Assembly (NCBI GenBank): GCA_045576355.1
Contig: JAZNGG010000005.1
Span: forward strand, 1-64,000
Length of the DNA: 64,000 bases
Direction of reading: 5' to 3'
Source of the DNA: Liminaster sp045576355
Lineage (GTDB): Bacteria > Bacteroidota > Bacteroidia > Bacteroidales > UBA3663
This document shows positions 25,090 to 34,879 of this stretch, piece after piece. The position numbers and the translations under genes were made by a program. Under the pieces are notes generated by a model. That model was not told the DNA's origin. It did not search any database and saw nothing but the letters and a program-made list of their open reading frames with translations. Positions within the stretch are counted from its first letter, which is position 1. Each line of letters starts with the position of its first letter.

Positions 25090-25551
25090 ATGAAAAAATT
25101 CTTTTTATTACTGAGTATAGCTTTTCTGGCTGTATCTTGTACGACTACTGTTAAAACAGCTAAGACGGCAGATCCTTCTGTTCAACTTCTATCTGCTACC
25201 ATAGCAGATTTAGATGTTTCTCCTGAACGTATTTCATATACAATGATTCCCACTAAAGAACTTCTTCGTGGCGGAGAAGATAATGTCAGACAAGCAGCCG
25301 AACATGCAGCACTTGAAAAAAATGGCAATGCAGACGTATTAGTTGGTGCTGAATATATTATTTCTAAAAAGAGTCGCTTTATTTTTGGAAAAGAAATAAA
25401 TTCAATCACAGTTACAGGACATCCGGCAAAATATGTCAATTTCCGTTCGGCAAATGATTCTGTATGGGTCAATTCAACTTTTCGTTCTCACTATAAGAAC
25501 AATTTACGCAAAGGAGGAGACAATATATTAAAAGGGCTTTTCAATAGATAA
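25090..25551 (+). CDS. Small lipoprotein of unknown function
   Basis: 153 residues, lipobox A-V-S-C (Cys17) followed by TTTVKTAKTA. The middle region (ADVLVGAEYIISKKSRFIFGKEINSITVTGHPAKYVNF, in pieces) resembles small Bacteroidales lipoproteins of unknown function. Forms a two-gene unit with the preceding lipoprotein and ends at a terminator. Confidence 0.8.
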   Translation: MKKFFLLLSIAFLAVSCTTTVKTAKTADPSVQLLSATIADLDVSPERISYTMIPTKELLRGGEDNVRQAAEHAALEKNGNADVLVGAEYIISKKSRFIFGKEINSITVTGHPAKYVNFRSANDSVWVNSTFRSHYKNNLRKGGDNILKGLFNR

Positions 25552-25612
25552 ACTTTCACAAATAAATCAAATTTCGATTTATTGCTAAACTGTATTTTGA
25601 TATCTAAAATTT

Positions 25613-25647
25613 GGGCTGACACTTCTTTTAAGGTATCAGCCCTTTTG
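25613..25647 (+). terminator. Terminator of lipoprotein pair
   Basis: Arms GGGCTGA (25613-25619) and TCAGCCC (25636-25642) followed by TTTT. The same GGGCTGACACTT-type hairpin is reused at 61021-61050. Confidence 0.7.
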
Positions 25648-25757
25648 ATCAATTTGCCTTTGTACAAATATTAAAGACCCATAGGCAAAATAAGGAGGTC
25701 TTTATGTTTCTTAGAGAAAAGATAGTAATTTACCGGACTGCAATAAAAAAATACCCT

Positions 25758-25782
25758 CTGTCTCAAAACTTTTTCGAGACAG
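25758..25782. other. 7-bp hairpin in intergenic region
   Basis: CTGTCTC (25758-25764) and GAGACAG (25776-25782). On the minus strand a T7 run follows 8 bases later. Otherwise 25648-25820 shows nothing recognisable. Confidence 0.35.
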
Positions 25783-25820
25783 GAGTGTTATAATATCGAG
25801 AACACAAAAAGACTGGCTGT

Positions 25821-25861
25821 TTTAAATAAAGGAGACTTGCGTCGAGATGACGCGAGTCTCC
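25821..25861 (-). terminator. Terminator of MFS gene
   Basis: Nearly perfect 13-bp stem: GGAGACTTGCGTC (25831-25843) and GACGCGAGTCTCC (25849-25861); on the minus strand T-rich sequence follows. Located 47 bp after the MFS stop. Confidence 0.65.
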
Positions 25862-25907
25862 TTGCAAGTTGTTGTAGGCTTCAGACCGAATATTGATCAA
25901 GCAGGAT

Positions 25908-27092
25908 CTACCTTAATCGGTTTTTCAAGAAGTAACCCTTGGCTTTTAAATAGTAAAAAAGGACACCTGACGCATTGACGGCAACCATGGTCCAAAAAGC
26001 TGCATGAAAGCCAAAATACTCTGCCACCATCCCGCCCAACAAGATTCCTAATCCCATACCGGTGTCCCAAGAGACAAAAAATGTAGAGTTGGCCGTGCCG
26101 CGACGAGCATTAGGAGCCATATCTAAAAACATCGACTGAAAGGCCGGAAACATGTGTCCATTGCCCAAACCGATAACAAGTGCAGCGCCATAATACCCCC
26201 AATAATTGTGCAAAGATGCAAAAAGGAAATAGCCTAACAAAGAGACCACAACTCCGATCGAAGCATTGCGCACCACCTTCCCTTGCCTCAATGTCCTACT
26301 TCCGGTCAGCCGAGAGAGGATAAGACCGATGGAAAGAAGCATAAAAAAGAGTCCGGTACCACCGGTGATGCCCAACTCCTCTTTGCCATAGATCGCGATA
26401 TAAGTGGAAAGCACACCATATGAAAAAGAGAAAGATGCCATGCAAAGCGCATGCGGCCAAGCCTTGAATAAGAAAAATCGATCTAAAGAGAGAGGTGGGC
26501 GAGCAGCAGAGCCGGTAGCAGCAGAAAGTTTCAACGTACAATTACAATAGAAGGCAAGACCGGACACGACTATAGAAAGCAAAAAAAGTAAGTCGTATTC
26601 GCCTGTAGCGCCATAAATCAAAAGGGCGATGGTCGGCGCTATAGCCGTAGCAATATTATTGCTCAATCCGTAATATCCAATGCCCTCTGCACGACGTGAT
26701 GAAGGCAATACATCTATGGCAACCGTGCTATTAGATACAGTTGACATACCAAATGGGATGCCGTGCATCGTACGAAAAACAGCAAACATCAGAAGAGAGA
26801 CAGAGAGCGGATAGGCAATAAAAAGCAAGAAGAAGAAGAAAAAGGAGATCAACAACACTTTGCGTCGAGGAAACGCATCGACCAAATAGCCACTGAAAGG
26901 ACGCACCAAAAGAGCAGTCAGCGTATAACCGGAAAGGACAATTCCAATCATCTGCTTATCGGCATCAAAAGTTTCACTCAAATAAAGAGGGAACAGCGGT
27001 GTCAAAAGCATAAACGAAAAAAAGAGCAAAAAATTGGCAATCCAAACGCGTATATAATTGCCATTCCATAACCTTTCATTCACACCACACAT
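25908..27092 (-). CDS. MFS transporter
   Basis: 394 residues, 12 predicted membrane helices, motif A-type loop GYLVDAFPRRKVLL between helices 2 and 3 and an equivalent region in the second half. Looks like a drug/metabolite exporter of the YfcJ/arabinose-efflux type; substrate unknown. Transcribed away from the GH127 operon, with a TAAATTTG -7 element (27126-27133 on the minus strand). Confidence 0.85.
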   Translation of the reverse strand: MCGVNERLWNGNYIRVWIANFLLFFSFMLLTPLFPLYLSETFDADKQMIGIVLSGYTLTALLVRPFSGYLVDAFPRRKVLLISFFFFFLLFIAYPLSVSLLMFAVFRTMHGIPFGMSTVSNSTVAIDVLPSSRRAEGIGYYGLSNNIATAIAPTIALLIYGATGEYDLLFLLSIVVSGLAFYCNCTLKLSAATGSAARPPLSLDRFFLFKAWPHALCMASFSFSYGVLSTYIAIYGKEELGITGGTGLFFMLLSIGLILSRLTGSRTLRQGKVVRNASIGVVVSLLGYFLFASLHNYWGYYGAALVIGLGNGHMFPAFQSMFLDMAPNARRGTANSTFFVSWDTGMGLGILLGGMVAEYFGFHAAFWTMVAVNASGVLFYYLKAKGYFLKNRLR

Positions 27093-27125
27093 AACAGATC
27101 TGAATTAATAATCATTTTCCTTTTG

Positions 27126-27133
27126 CAAATTTA
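27126..27133 (-). promoter_or_regulatory. -7 element of MFS gene
   Basis: Minus strand TAAATTTG, exact TAnnTTTG; a TTTC at 27153-27156 stands in for the -33 box with 19 bp spacing. Confidence 0.5.
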
Positions 27134-27172
27134 CGAAAATTATTGAAATCCGGAAAAGAGGGAATCGAAAAG

Positions 27173-27203
27173 TTGCATGAAAAAAGAATATGTCGTATAT
27201 TCG
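27173..27203 (+). promoter_or_regulatory. Promoter of GH127 operon
   Basis: TTGC (27173-27176), 19 bp, TATATTCG (27196-27203): seven of eight matches to TAnnTTTG with correct spacing, giving a leader of ~78 bases. Confidence 0.55.
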
Positions 27204-27287
27204 CAGCAATTATTTATACTATTTCTAATCAAGGGCAAATCTTGTAGTTTCCCTTAGATTACTAACCATTTAACCAAACACACAGCC

Positions 27288-29417
27288 ATGAGAAAATCTC
27301 TTTTAGCTTTAGGGTTTGCTTTGACTGCATTCTCCTTAGCCTTTGCTCAAGGTAACGGTCTGACAGACATGGGCAAAAGCCAATATGCACGTATGCACAA
27401 CACACCATTGGGAGCCGTAGCATGGACCGATGGATTCTGGGGAGACCGCTTCGGGGTTTATAGCCAGACATCCTTGACAGACATGTGGGAAACCTGGAAC
27501 AATCCGGACATCTCTCACGGATTCCGTAATTTCGAAATTGCCGCAGGAGACTGCGAGGGAGAGCATTGGGGACCTCCGTTCCACGATGGAGATATGTATA
27601 AATGGATGGAAGGTGTAGCTGCCGTATATGCCGTCACCAAAGATCCCAAACTGGATCAGTTGATGGACAACTTCATAGACCGCGTCGTTCGTGCCCAACG
27701 GGCAGACGGATACATCCACACCCCTGTTATCATCGATGAACGCAACAAGGGAATCGATACCCACAGCAAGGAGCAGACCGTCATCGGAACCAAAGTGGGA
27801 GGAGAAAACGAAAAAGGGGCATTTGCCAACCGCCTGAACTTCGAGACCTATAATTTAGGACACTTGATGATGGCAGGCATCACCCACCGTCGCGCCACCG
27901 GCAAAACCACTCTATTTGACTGTGCCGTTAAGGCTACCGACTTTCTGTGTCATTTTTATGAGACAGCCTCTGCCGAACTGGCACGTAATGCCATCTGCCC
28001 CTCTCACTATATGGGTGTCGTGGAGATGTATCGTGCAACGGGCAATCCACGCTATCTCGAATTATCTAAAAACCTAATTGACATCCGAGGCATGGTCGAA
28101 AACGGCACGGATGACAATCAGGATCGTGTCCCATTTCGCGAACAATATAATGCCATGGGACATGCTGTGCGCTCCAACTATCTGTATGCCGGTGTAGCAG
28201 ACGTGTATGCCGAAACCGGCGAAGAGCAACTGATGAAAAACCTCACCTCCATCTGGCAAGACATCGTCACTCGCAAGATGTATGTAACTGGCGGATGTGG
28301 TGCTCTCTATGACGGCACTTCTCCCGACGGCACTTGCTATGAGCCGGACAGCATACAGAAAGTGCATCAAAGTTATGGTCGTCCTTATCAGCTACCTAAC
28401 AGCACCGCACACAACGAGACCTGTGCCAACATCGGCAACATCCTTTTCAACTGGCGTATGCTTGAGGTGACAGGCGATGCCAAATATGCTGAGATCGCAG
28501 AGATCGCCCTTTACAATAGTGTATTGAGTGGCATCAGTCTGGATGGTAAAAAATATTTCTATACCAATCCGCTTCGCATCTCTGCCGACCTCCCATATAC
28601 CTTGCGCTGGCCCAAAGAACGTTTAGAGTACATCAGCTGCTTCTGCTGTCCTCCCAACACACTCCGCACCGTATGTGAGGCTCAAAACTATGCTTACACG
28701 ACCGGCACTCAAGCCCTCTATTGCCAGCTCTATGGAGCCAGCCGCCTCCAAACGACCATCGCCGGTGTCGGAGATATCGTCCTCTCACAAAAGACCCAAT
28801 ATCCTTGGGATGGTTCTGTGACATTAACCATCGAAAGCCTCAAGAAGAGTAAAAAACAGACTACTCTCACTAAAGAAGGAAAGAAAGCCTCTATCAAAAA
28901 TCCATTCACACTCTACCTGCGTGTGCCCGAATGGTGCAAAGGAGCAACATTACGCATCAACGGAGAAGAGATCAAGGGAGACTGGGCTCCTAACAGCTAT
29001 GCCTCTGTAGAGCGAGTATGGAAACAGGGAGACGTCGTGGAATGGCACATGCCGATGGAGGTAAAGATCCTCGAGGCACATCCATTGGCAGAGGAGATCC
29101 GCAATCAAGTCTGTGTAAAACGCGGTCCGATCGTTTATTGTCTGGAAAACCAAGATCTCCCCTCCGGCGTCCGCATCGATGATGTTCAGATCCCATCTGA
29201 TATCCGATTGACCCCGGAGCAGATCACGATCGAGGGAAGCCCCATTACCGCCCTCACCGGCAATGCTATTGTGACCAACCAAAAGTCTTGGGAAAATGTC
29301 CTTTATCGTGAAGTCAACGCAGACAAGAAACCCATGAAAATCCGTCTTATCCCCTACTATGCTTGGGGCAACCGAGGCAAGGGTGAGATGACCGTCTGGA
29401 TGCCACTGGCCCGATAA
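27288..29417 (+). CDS. GH127 family glycoside hydrolase (beta-L-arabinofuranosidase type)
   Basis: 709 residues with a signal peptide ending near residue 20 (SLAFAQ), so periplasmic. Matches the DUF1680/GH127 fold: (alpha/alpha)6 barrel plus C-terminal beta-sandwich. The zinc-thiolate site of the family is visible as Glu377 and Cys379 (HNETCAN) and Cys453-Cys454 (FCCPPN), the last being the expected nucleophile. Known members release beta-L-arabinofuranose; related subfamilies cleave other sugars, so the exact substrate is open. First gene of a plus-strand sugar operon: beta-helix protein 18 bp after, then a porter and GH78. Confidence 0.88.
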   Translation: MRKSLLALGFALTAFSLAFAQGNGLTDMGKSQYARMHNTPLGAVAWTDGFWGDRFGVYSQTSLTDMWETWNNPDISHGFRNFEIAAGDCEGEHWGPPFHDGDMYKWMEGVAAVYAVTKDPKLDQLMDNFIDRVVRAQRADGYIHTPVIIDERNKGIDTHSKEQTVIGTKVGGENEKGAFANRLNFETYNLGHLMMAGITHRRATGKTTLFDCAVKATDFLCHFYETASAELARNAICPSHYMGVVEMYRATGNPRYLELSKNLIDIRGMVENGTDDNQDRVPFREQYNAMGHAVRSNYLYAGVADVYAETGEEQLMKNLTSIWQDIVTRKMYVTGGCGALYDGTSPDGTCYEPDSIQKVHQSYGRPYQLPNSTAHNETCANIGNILFNWRMLEVTGDAKYAEIAEIALYNSVLSGISLDGKKYFYTNPLRISADLPYTLRWPKERLEYISCFCCPPNTLRTVCEAQNYAYTTGTQALYCQLYGASRLQTTIAGVGDIVLSQKTQYPWDGSVTLTIESLKKSKKQTTLTKEGKKASIKNPFTLYLRVPEWCKGATLRINGEEIKGDWAPNSYASVERVWKQGDVVEWHMPMEVKILEAHPLAEEIRNQVCVKRGPIVYCLENQDLPSGVRIDDVQIPSDIRLTPEQITIEGSPITALTGNAIVTNQKSWENVLYREVNADKKPMKIRLIPYYAWGNRGKGEMTVWMPLAR

Positions 29418-29435
29418 ACAGAAGATTAGAAGAAA

Positions 29436-31202
29436 ATGAAAAAAGTATCGATTATAACCATCCTGTCGTTACTGATGACATCATCATTTGCGGCAGACAT
29501 CCATGTCCGACCGGGCGAGAGTCTCAACGATGCGCTGAGACAAGCCCGGGAACTTAGGAGACTGGAGGACCCTTCCGCTCGTGACGGCGTGACGATCCAT
29601 CTGGCTCCCGGTGAATATCCGCTCTACGAAGCCCTTTTTGTGCGCCATGAGGATAGCGGTACACCACAATCCCCCACAGTAATCACCTCCTCCGGAGGAG
29701 CGATCATTCATGGAGGAGTCAGAATCACCGGTTGGAAAAAGGAGGGAAAACTCAGAGTGGCAGATGTTCCGAACTTCAATGGTCGTCTGTTAGACTTTAG
29801 ACAATTATACATCAATGGCAAGAAAGCCATCAGAGCCCGCGATGTTTCAGACTTCGAGCAGATGCATCGTGTGATCCGCAACGACAAAGTCAATCGTGTC
29901 CTTTGGGTTCCGGCAGCAGCTGTCAAGAAAATAATGAAAGCCCCTTATGCAGAGATGGTCATGCATCAGATGTGGTGTGTCGCAAATCTGCGCATCAAGT
30001 CCATCAGGATTGAGGGCGACAGCGCCGGCATCACATTCCATGATCCGGAAAGCCGCATCGAATTTGAACGGCCATGGCCTCAACCGATGATCACGACAGA
30101 CGGCAGGAACTCTGCTTTCTATCTCACCAATGCCAAAGAGCTAATAGACGAACCCGGAGAGTGGTATCACGACATCGAGACCCACAAACTCTATTATTAT
30201 CCGCTCAAAGGTGAAGAAATCAAGGAGGCTATCGTGCCCGCCATTGAGACTCTGGTCAATGTGGAGGGAACTCTCGACCGCTTGGTAAAAAATATCCGTT
30301 TCGAAAACATCACTTTCAGCTACACCACCTGGATGCGTCCCTCTCTCTTAGGACACGTCCCACTGCAAGCTGGAATGTATCTGACAGACGGATACAAACT
30401 GCGTCCACAGATGATCAGGAAAAACAACCACAAACTGGACAACCAGGGATTTCTCGGACGACCGGCAGCAGCCGTAGTCGTAAAAGGGGCGCATGACATA
30501 GACTTTGTCAATTGTACATTCACCCATCTCGGTGCCAGCGGACTCGATTATGAGTGGGGCACTTACGGGGGCAGCGTATCCAGATGCACCTTCAGAGACA
30601 TCGCCGGCAATGGCATTGTCACAGGCAGTTTCAGTCCTGCATCGCATGAGACGCATCAACCATACGACCCGGCAGATGGCAGGGAAGTCTGTGCAGGACT
30701 CACTATTGCCAACAACCTCATCTCCGACGTCACCAACGAAGACTGGGGATGCGTCGGCATCTGCGCCGGATATGTGAGAGACATCAACATTGAGCACAAC
30801 GAGATCAGCGAAGTCTCCTATACAGGCATCAGCCTGGGATGGGGATGGACCCGCACCGTCAACTGCATGCGCAACAATCGCGTCCATGGCAATTTGATCC
30901 ATCACTATGCCAAACACATGTATGACGTGGCAGGCATCTACACTTTGGGGTCACAACCACATAGTTTCATCACAGACAACTGTGTCCACACCATCTACAC
31001 CCCCGGCTATGCCCATGATCCGCACCATTGGTTCTATCTTTACACCGATGAGGGTTCGTCATTCATCACCGTTAAAAACAATTGGACAGAGAGCGAAAAG
31101 TTCTTGAAAAATGCCAATGGCCCGGGCAACGTCTGGGAAAATAATGGCCCCATGGTAGCTGACAGCATCAAATCTCAAGCGGGCATCCTCCCTCAAAAGT
31201 AA
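29436..31202 (+). CDS. Secreted right-handed beta-helix protein, GH141-like
   Basis: 588 residues, signal peptide ending SSFAAD. N-terminal GESLNDALRQARELR and HLAPGEY motifs, then many parallel beta-helix turns (IRFENITFSY, VNCTFTHLGASGLDYEWG, VSRCTFRDIAGNGI, IEHNEISEVSYTGISLGWG). Conserved Asp/Glu/Trp cluster in the turns is compatible with family GH141 (fucosidase/xylanase), which is my best guess from overall pattern only. Between GH127 and a sugar porter, so it probably acts on the same oligosaccharide. Confidence 0.7.
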   Translation: MKKVSIITILSLLMTSSFAADIHVRPGESLNDALRQARELRRLEDPSARDGVTIHLAPGEYPLYEALFVRHEDSGTPQSPTVITSSGGAIIHGGVRITGWKKEGKLRVADVPNFNGRLLDFRQLYINGKKAIRARDVSDFEQMHRVIRNDKVNRVLWVPAAAVKKIMKAPYAEMVMHQMWCVANLRIKSIRIEGDSAGITFHDPESRIEFERPWPQPMITTDGRNSAFYLTNAKELIDEPGEWYHDIETHKLYYYPLKGEEIKEAIVPAIETLVNVEGTLDRLVKNIRFENITFSYTTWMRPSLLGHVPLQAGMYLTDGYKLRPQMIRKNNHKLDNQGFLGRPAAAVVVKGAHDIDFVNCTFTHLGASGLDYEWGTYGGSVSRCTFRDIAGNGIVTGSFSPASHETHQPYDPADGREVCAGLTIANNLISDVTNEDWGCVGICAGYVRDINIEHNEISEVSYTGISLGWGWTRTVNCMRNNRVHGNLIHHYAKHMYDVAGIYTLGSQPHSFITDNCVHTIYTPGYAHDPHHWFYLYTDEGSSFITVKNNWTESEKFLKNANGPGNVWENNGPMVADSIKSQAGILPQK

Positions 31203-31240
31203 TCATATAGCAATAACACATCTTATATACATTATTATAT

Positions 31241-32602
31241 ATGGCAACAAAAGGAAGTTTAAAAAGTACGATAGCCGTATCACTCACCAATTATCTGGAT
31301 GCAGGAGCTATCGTTGCCGGAGCCAGCGGCTTGACTCTTTGGCAGGATTATTTAGGTCTGACAGAAGGCGATTTAGGTTGGCTCAATGCCATCAGTGCCA
31401 ATTGTCTGGGAGCAGCCATAGGTGCTATCCTCGGAGGATTTCTGGCAGACAAATATGGTCGAAAGTTTATCTATACATATAATCTGCTGCTCTACATGCT
31501 TGGAGTTGCTTTGATCTGCACATCGGTCAACTTCTTTATGCTGATGGCAGGATTCCTCATCACCGGCATCTCTGTCGGAGTCGGTGTCCCGGCCTCCTGG
31601 ACCTACATCTCTGAGAATTCCGAGATAGGCAATCGTGGCCGCAACATCGGCATCTCACAGATGGCTTGGGGCATCGGTCCCTTGGTCATCCTGATCCTCG
31701 GCATGCTCTTAGCACCGGGCAAGGAAGGAGAAGCCGGAGGTCTGTTATTCGGATGGGTGCAGTCTGTCGCCTCAGCCATTACCGGAGGAACGGCTGCCGG
31801 TGCTACCCTCAATGTGTTTAGCAGTCGCATCGTCTTCGCATCACTCTTCGTAGTGGCTTTCATCGCATGGCTACTCCAACGACAACTGGACGAATCTGCC
31901 GAATGGAAAGCGGCACAGGAAAATAAATCCAATGAGAAGAAAGAGGGAACATTTGCCTCCTTCGGTCGCCTGTTTACCAACAAAGTAAACATCCGCACCA
32001 TGATCTTCCTGGCAGGTATGTATCTCTCCTGGAATCTGGTTGCATCCGTGATGGGCTTCTTCCAACCCCACATCTACGAAACCGCCGGCGGACTCTCCAA
32101 TGAGTATGCCAACATGCTTGCTGCCGGCCAGTGGGTCATCATCATCCTTACGACATTCATCTTCTCTCTGATCATTGACAAGGTGAATCAGCGATGGCTA
32201 TATGCCTTTGGTGTCGGTCTGGGCGTTCTGGCCTGGGGCATCATCATTGGCATCGGCATCAACGGCATCGTGGGGTTGATCCTCTTTACAGCCATTTGGG
32301 GCATACAGGCCGGTATCTCTGTTCAGTCATTCTATGCTCTTTGGGCCTCCGAACTATTCCCCGCCAAATATCGTGCTGCAGCGCAGGGCATTATGTTCTT
32401 CATCGTTCGCGGACTCTCTGCAGCCTGGGGACTCATCTTCGTCTATATCTATGGCGAAAACGGCGAGGGTTTCACCCTTTCAGCATGGATCATGATGGTG
32501 CTTATCCTCATCTCTTTGGTCATCGGCACCATCTGGACACCGCAAACTCGCGGCAAATCATTAGAACAAATCACCAAGGAGCGTTATGGAGACACCATCT
32601 GA
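31241..32602 (+). CDS. MFS sugar porter
   Basis: 453 residues, 12 membrane helices. Sugar-porter hallmarks: GGFLADKYGRK after helix 2, a long central loop with ESAEWKAAQE, and PAKYRAAAQG in the second half. Imports a mono- or disaccharide through the inner membrane, presumably a product of the flanking glycosidases. Its 3' end overlaps GH78 by 17 bp, implying translational coupling. Confidence 0.88.
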   Translation: MATKGSLKSTIAVSLTNYLDAGAIVAGASGLTLWQDYLGLTEGDLGWLNAISANCLGAAIGAILGGFLADKYGRKFIYTYNLLLYMLGVALICTSVNFFMLMAGFLITGISVGVGVPASWTYISENSEIGNRGRNIGISQMAWGIGPLVILILGMLLAPGKEGEAGGLLFGWVQSVASAITGGTAAGATLNVFSSRIVFASLFVVAFIAWLLQRQLDESAEWKAAQENKSNEKKEGTFASFGRLFTNKVNIRTMIFLAGMYLSWNLVASVMGFFQPHIYETAGGLSNEYANMLAAGQWVIIILTTFIFSLIIDKVNQRWLYAFGVGLGVLAWGIIIGIGINGIVGLILFTAIWGIQAGISVQSFYALWASELFPAKYRAAAQGIMFFIVRGLSAAWGLIFVYIYGENGEGFTLSAWIMMVLILISLVIGTIWTPQTRGKSLEQITKERYGDTI

Positions 32603-34769
32603 TAAGACAGCCCACATGAATCCGAACAGCGGTCAAAGAGCAACCTGGATCTGGTATCCGGGTGACTATGAAATCTGGCTCGGCAACGAACTCAACAACC
32701 GACGCACCGAACGAGGAGCATTCTTTCCCCCGTTCTGGAAGTCAGATAGCCACTATGTGGTGGTAGAATTCAGCAAGACCATCGACCTCGCAGAAGCAGA
32801 GGAGATAACGATCGCTTGCGAAGGGAAATTCAACATCAAACTGGATGGCAAACTACAGTTTGGTATGCCTGCTCACTTCACACTTCCGGCCGGCAAACAC
32901 CAACTCAATATCAAGGTACACAATCAGGCAACCCCCCCGGCACTCTTCGTCGATGGACCCACCGTAAAGAGCGATGCCTCTTGGCGTGTCACCAACGAAG
33001 ACAAGGAGTGGATCGACGAGAGTGGTAAAGCCAGTGACACATCGACCACCGTCTATATGCAAGCCGGCTGCTGGACCTTCAACGACATCGATGCGCTCCC
33101 CTCTGCGTTCAGATTAAGCCGAGAACAATGGCAAGCCTCTAAAAGCCAACAGAGAGAAAAAGGGCTTCTCATCGATTTCGGTAGAGAGACATTCGGCTAT
33201 CTCAAATTGCTCGGCATCCAAGGCTCCGGCATCATACATATATATTATGGTGAGAGCCCGGAAGAGGCGCAAGATAAAACGCACTGCGAGACACTGGATA
33301 AGCTGTCCATTGACGAGACAACTGTCACTGACTTAGCTACCAACTCCGTCGCTCCACTCACAGACTGTTACACGCTCGGTAGCGCTAAGGCTTTCCGTCA
33401 TGTGTACATCGAAACAGAGGGGACTCTCTCCATAGACCGCATTGCCATGGACTACGAATATCTGCCGGAGCAATATCGCGGTTCTTTCCGGTGTGATGAC
33501 GAAGAGCTTAATAGGATCTGGGACGTCGGAGCATACACGATGCACCTCACCACCCGCGAGTTTTTTATTGACGGCATCAAACGTGATCGGTGGACTTGGA
33601 GCGGCGATGCCATCCAAAGCTATCTGATGAACTACTACCTCTTTTTCGATAGCGAAACCGTCAAACGCACCATCTGGCAACTGCGTGGCAAAGACCCTGT
33701 CACCAGCCACATCAATACCATCATGGACTACACCTTCTATTGGTTCATGAGCATCTATGATTATTACCTCTTCACCGGCGATGCACACTTCGTACAGCAG
33801 ATCTATCCTCGCATGCAGACCTTGATGGACTACGTGCTGGGACGCACCAATGAGCGAGGCATGGTCGAAGGCATGGCAGGAGACTGGGTGTTTGTCGATT
33901 GGGCAGATGGTCCGATGAGCAAACGAGGCGAACTCGCCATCGAGCAAATCCTCCTCTGCAAGAGTCTCGAGACGATGCAACTCTGCGCCGGGATCGTAGG
34001 CAACCGGGAAGACGAAAACGTCTACAGCCAAAAAGCGACCACTTTGCGCCAACAACTGATTCCCACATTCTGGAACGAAGAGAAACAAGCCCTCGTACAC
34101 AATGTCGAAGAGGGAGAACAAAGCGCACAAGTGACCCGCTACGCCAATATGTTTGCCACATTCTTCGGCTATCTGGATGCAGACAAGCAGAAAGCGATCC
34201 TCAACAGCGTTTTGCTCAACGATCAAGTGATGAAGATCACCACTCCATATATGCGATTCTATGAGCTGGAGGCAATGTGTGCCCTCGGCAGACAGGAGAC
34301 CGTCATGCACGAGATGAAAGACTATTGGGGTGGAATGCTTCGTGAGGGGGCAACATCATTCTGGGAGAAATATAACCCCGACGACAGCGGCACACAGCAC
34401 TTCGCCATGTATGGTCGTCCCTACGGCAAGAGCCTATGTCATGCCTGGGGTGCCAGCCCGATCTATCTGTTAGGTCGTTACTATCTCGGTGTCCGACCGA
34501 CTTCAGCCGGATACGCCACATGGGAATGTCGGCCCAATCTCGGAGGTCTCCAATGGATGAAAGGGGATGTTCCCACCCCATTTGGCAACATTCATGTCGA
34601 AATGGCAGGCAAGGAGATCTCTCTCCGCTCCGATGGAGGCATCGGCGACCTCTATATCACCGCTCCCTCCCGACCGATCTCATCTGTCGGCACTCCGGAA
34701 CCCGCAGGCGACAACGTTTGGAAAATCAGGATCGAAACCAAAGATACGGTTCAGGTCACCTTGTCTTAA
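32586..34769 (+). CDS. GH78 family alpha-L-rhamnosidase-like enzyme
   Basis: 727 residues with no signal peptide, so apparently cytoplasmic, which fits a partner of an inner-membrane porter. N-terminal beta-sandwich regions, (alpha/alpha)6 catalytic domain with DGIKRDRWTWSGD (Asp329 to Asp341), EGATSFWEKYNP (Glu594), and GLCHAWGASP-like SLCHAWGASPIYLL. In characterised GH78 enzymes the spacing is D-x4-E-x6-D; here the middle acid position is Asp334 instead of Glu. Starts inside the porter gene (17-bp overlap). A later in-frame ATG (32616) exists. Confidence 0.82.
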   Translation: METPSDKTAHMNPNSGQRATWIWYPGDYEIWLGNELNNRRTERGAFFPPFWKSDSHYVVVEFSKTIDLAEAEEITIACEGKFNIKLDGKLQFGMPAHFTLPAGKHQLNIKVHNQATPPALFVDGPTVKSDASWRVTNEDKEWIDESGKASDTSTTVYMQAGCWTFNDIDALPSAFRLSREQWQASKSQQREKGLLIDFGRETFGYLKLLGIQGSGIIHIYYGESPEEAQDKTHCETLDKLSIDETTVTDLATNSVAPLTDCYTLGSAKAFRHVYIETEGTLSIDRIAMDYEYLPEQYRGSFRCDDEELNRIWDVGAYTMHLTTREFFIDGIKRDRWTWSGDAIQSYLMNYYLFFDSETVKRTIWQLRGKDPVTSHINTIMDYTFYWFMSIYDYYLFTGDAHFVQQIYPRMQTLMDYVLGRTNERGMVEGMAGDWVFVDWADGPMSKRGELAIEQILLCKSLETMQLCAGIVGNREDENVYSQKATTLRQQLIPTFWNEEKQALVHNVEEGEQSAQVTRYANMFATFFGYLDADKQKAILNSVLLNDQVMKITTPYMRFYELEAMCALGRQETVMHEMKDYWGGMLREGATSFWEKYNPDDSGTQHFAMYGRPYGKSLCHAWGASPIYLLGRYYLGVRPTSAGYATWECRPNLGGLQWMKGDVPTPFGNIHVEMAGKEISLRSDGGIGDLYITAPSRPISSVGTPEPAGDNVWKIRIETKDTVQVTLS

Positions 34770-34802
34770 AACGCAATTATAGACATCCGATTATTAAGAT
34801 GA

Positions 34803-34841
34803 CGGCATCTCAGTCACAGGGATTGAGATGCCGGCATTGTT
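34803..34841 (+). terminator. Hairpin ending sugar operon
   Basis: 10-bp arms CGGCATCTCA (34803-34812) and TGAGATGCCG (34824-34833) followed by GCATTGTTTG; T run is weak. Confidence 0.5.
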
Positions 34842-34879
34842 TGTCAGAGGAGTATAAATTGCAGTACAGGGACACAAGA

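Noticed and set aside
33333..34310. 325-codon minus-strand open frame
   Set aside because: Antisense to the GH78 catalytic domain with no features of its own.
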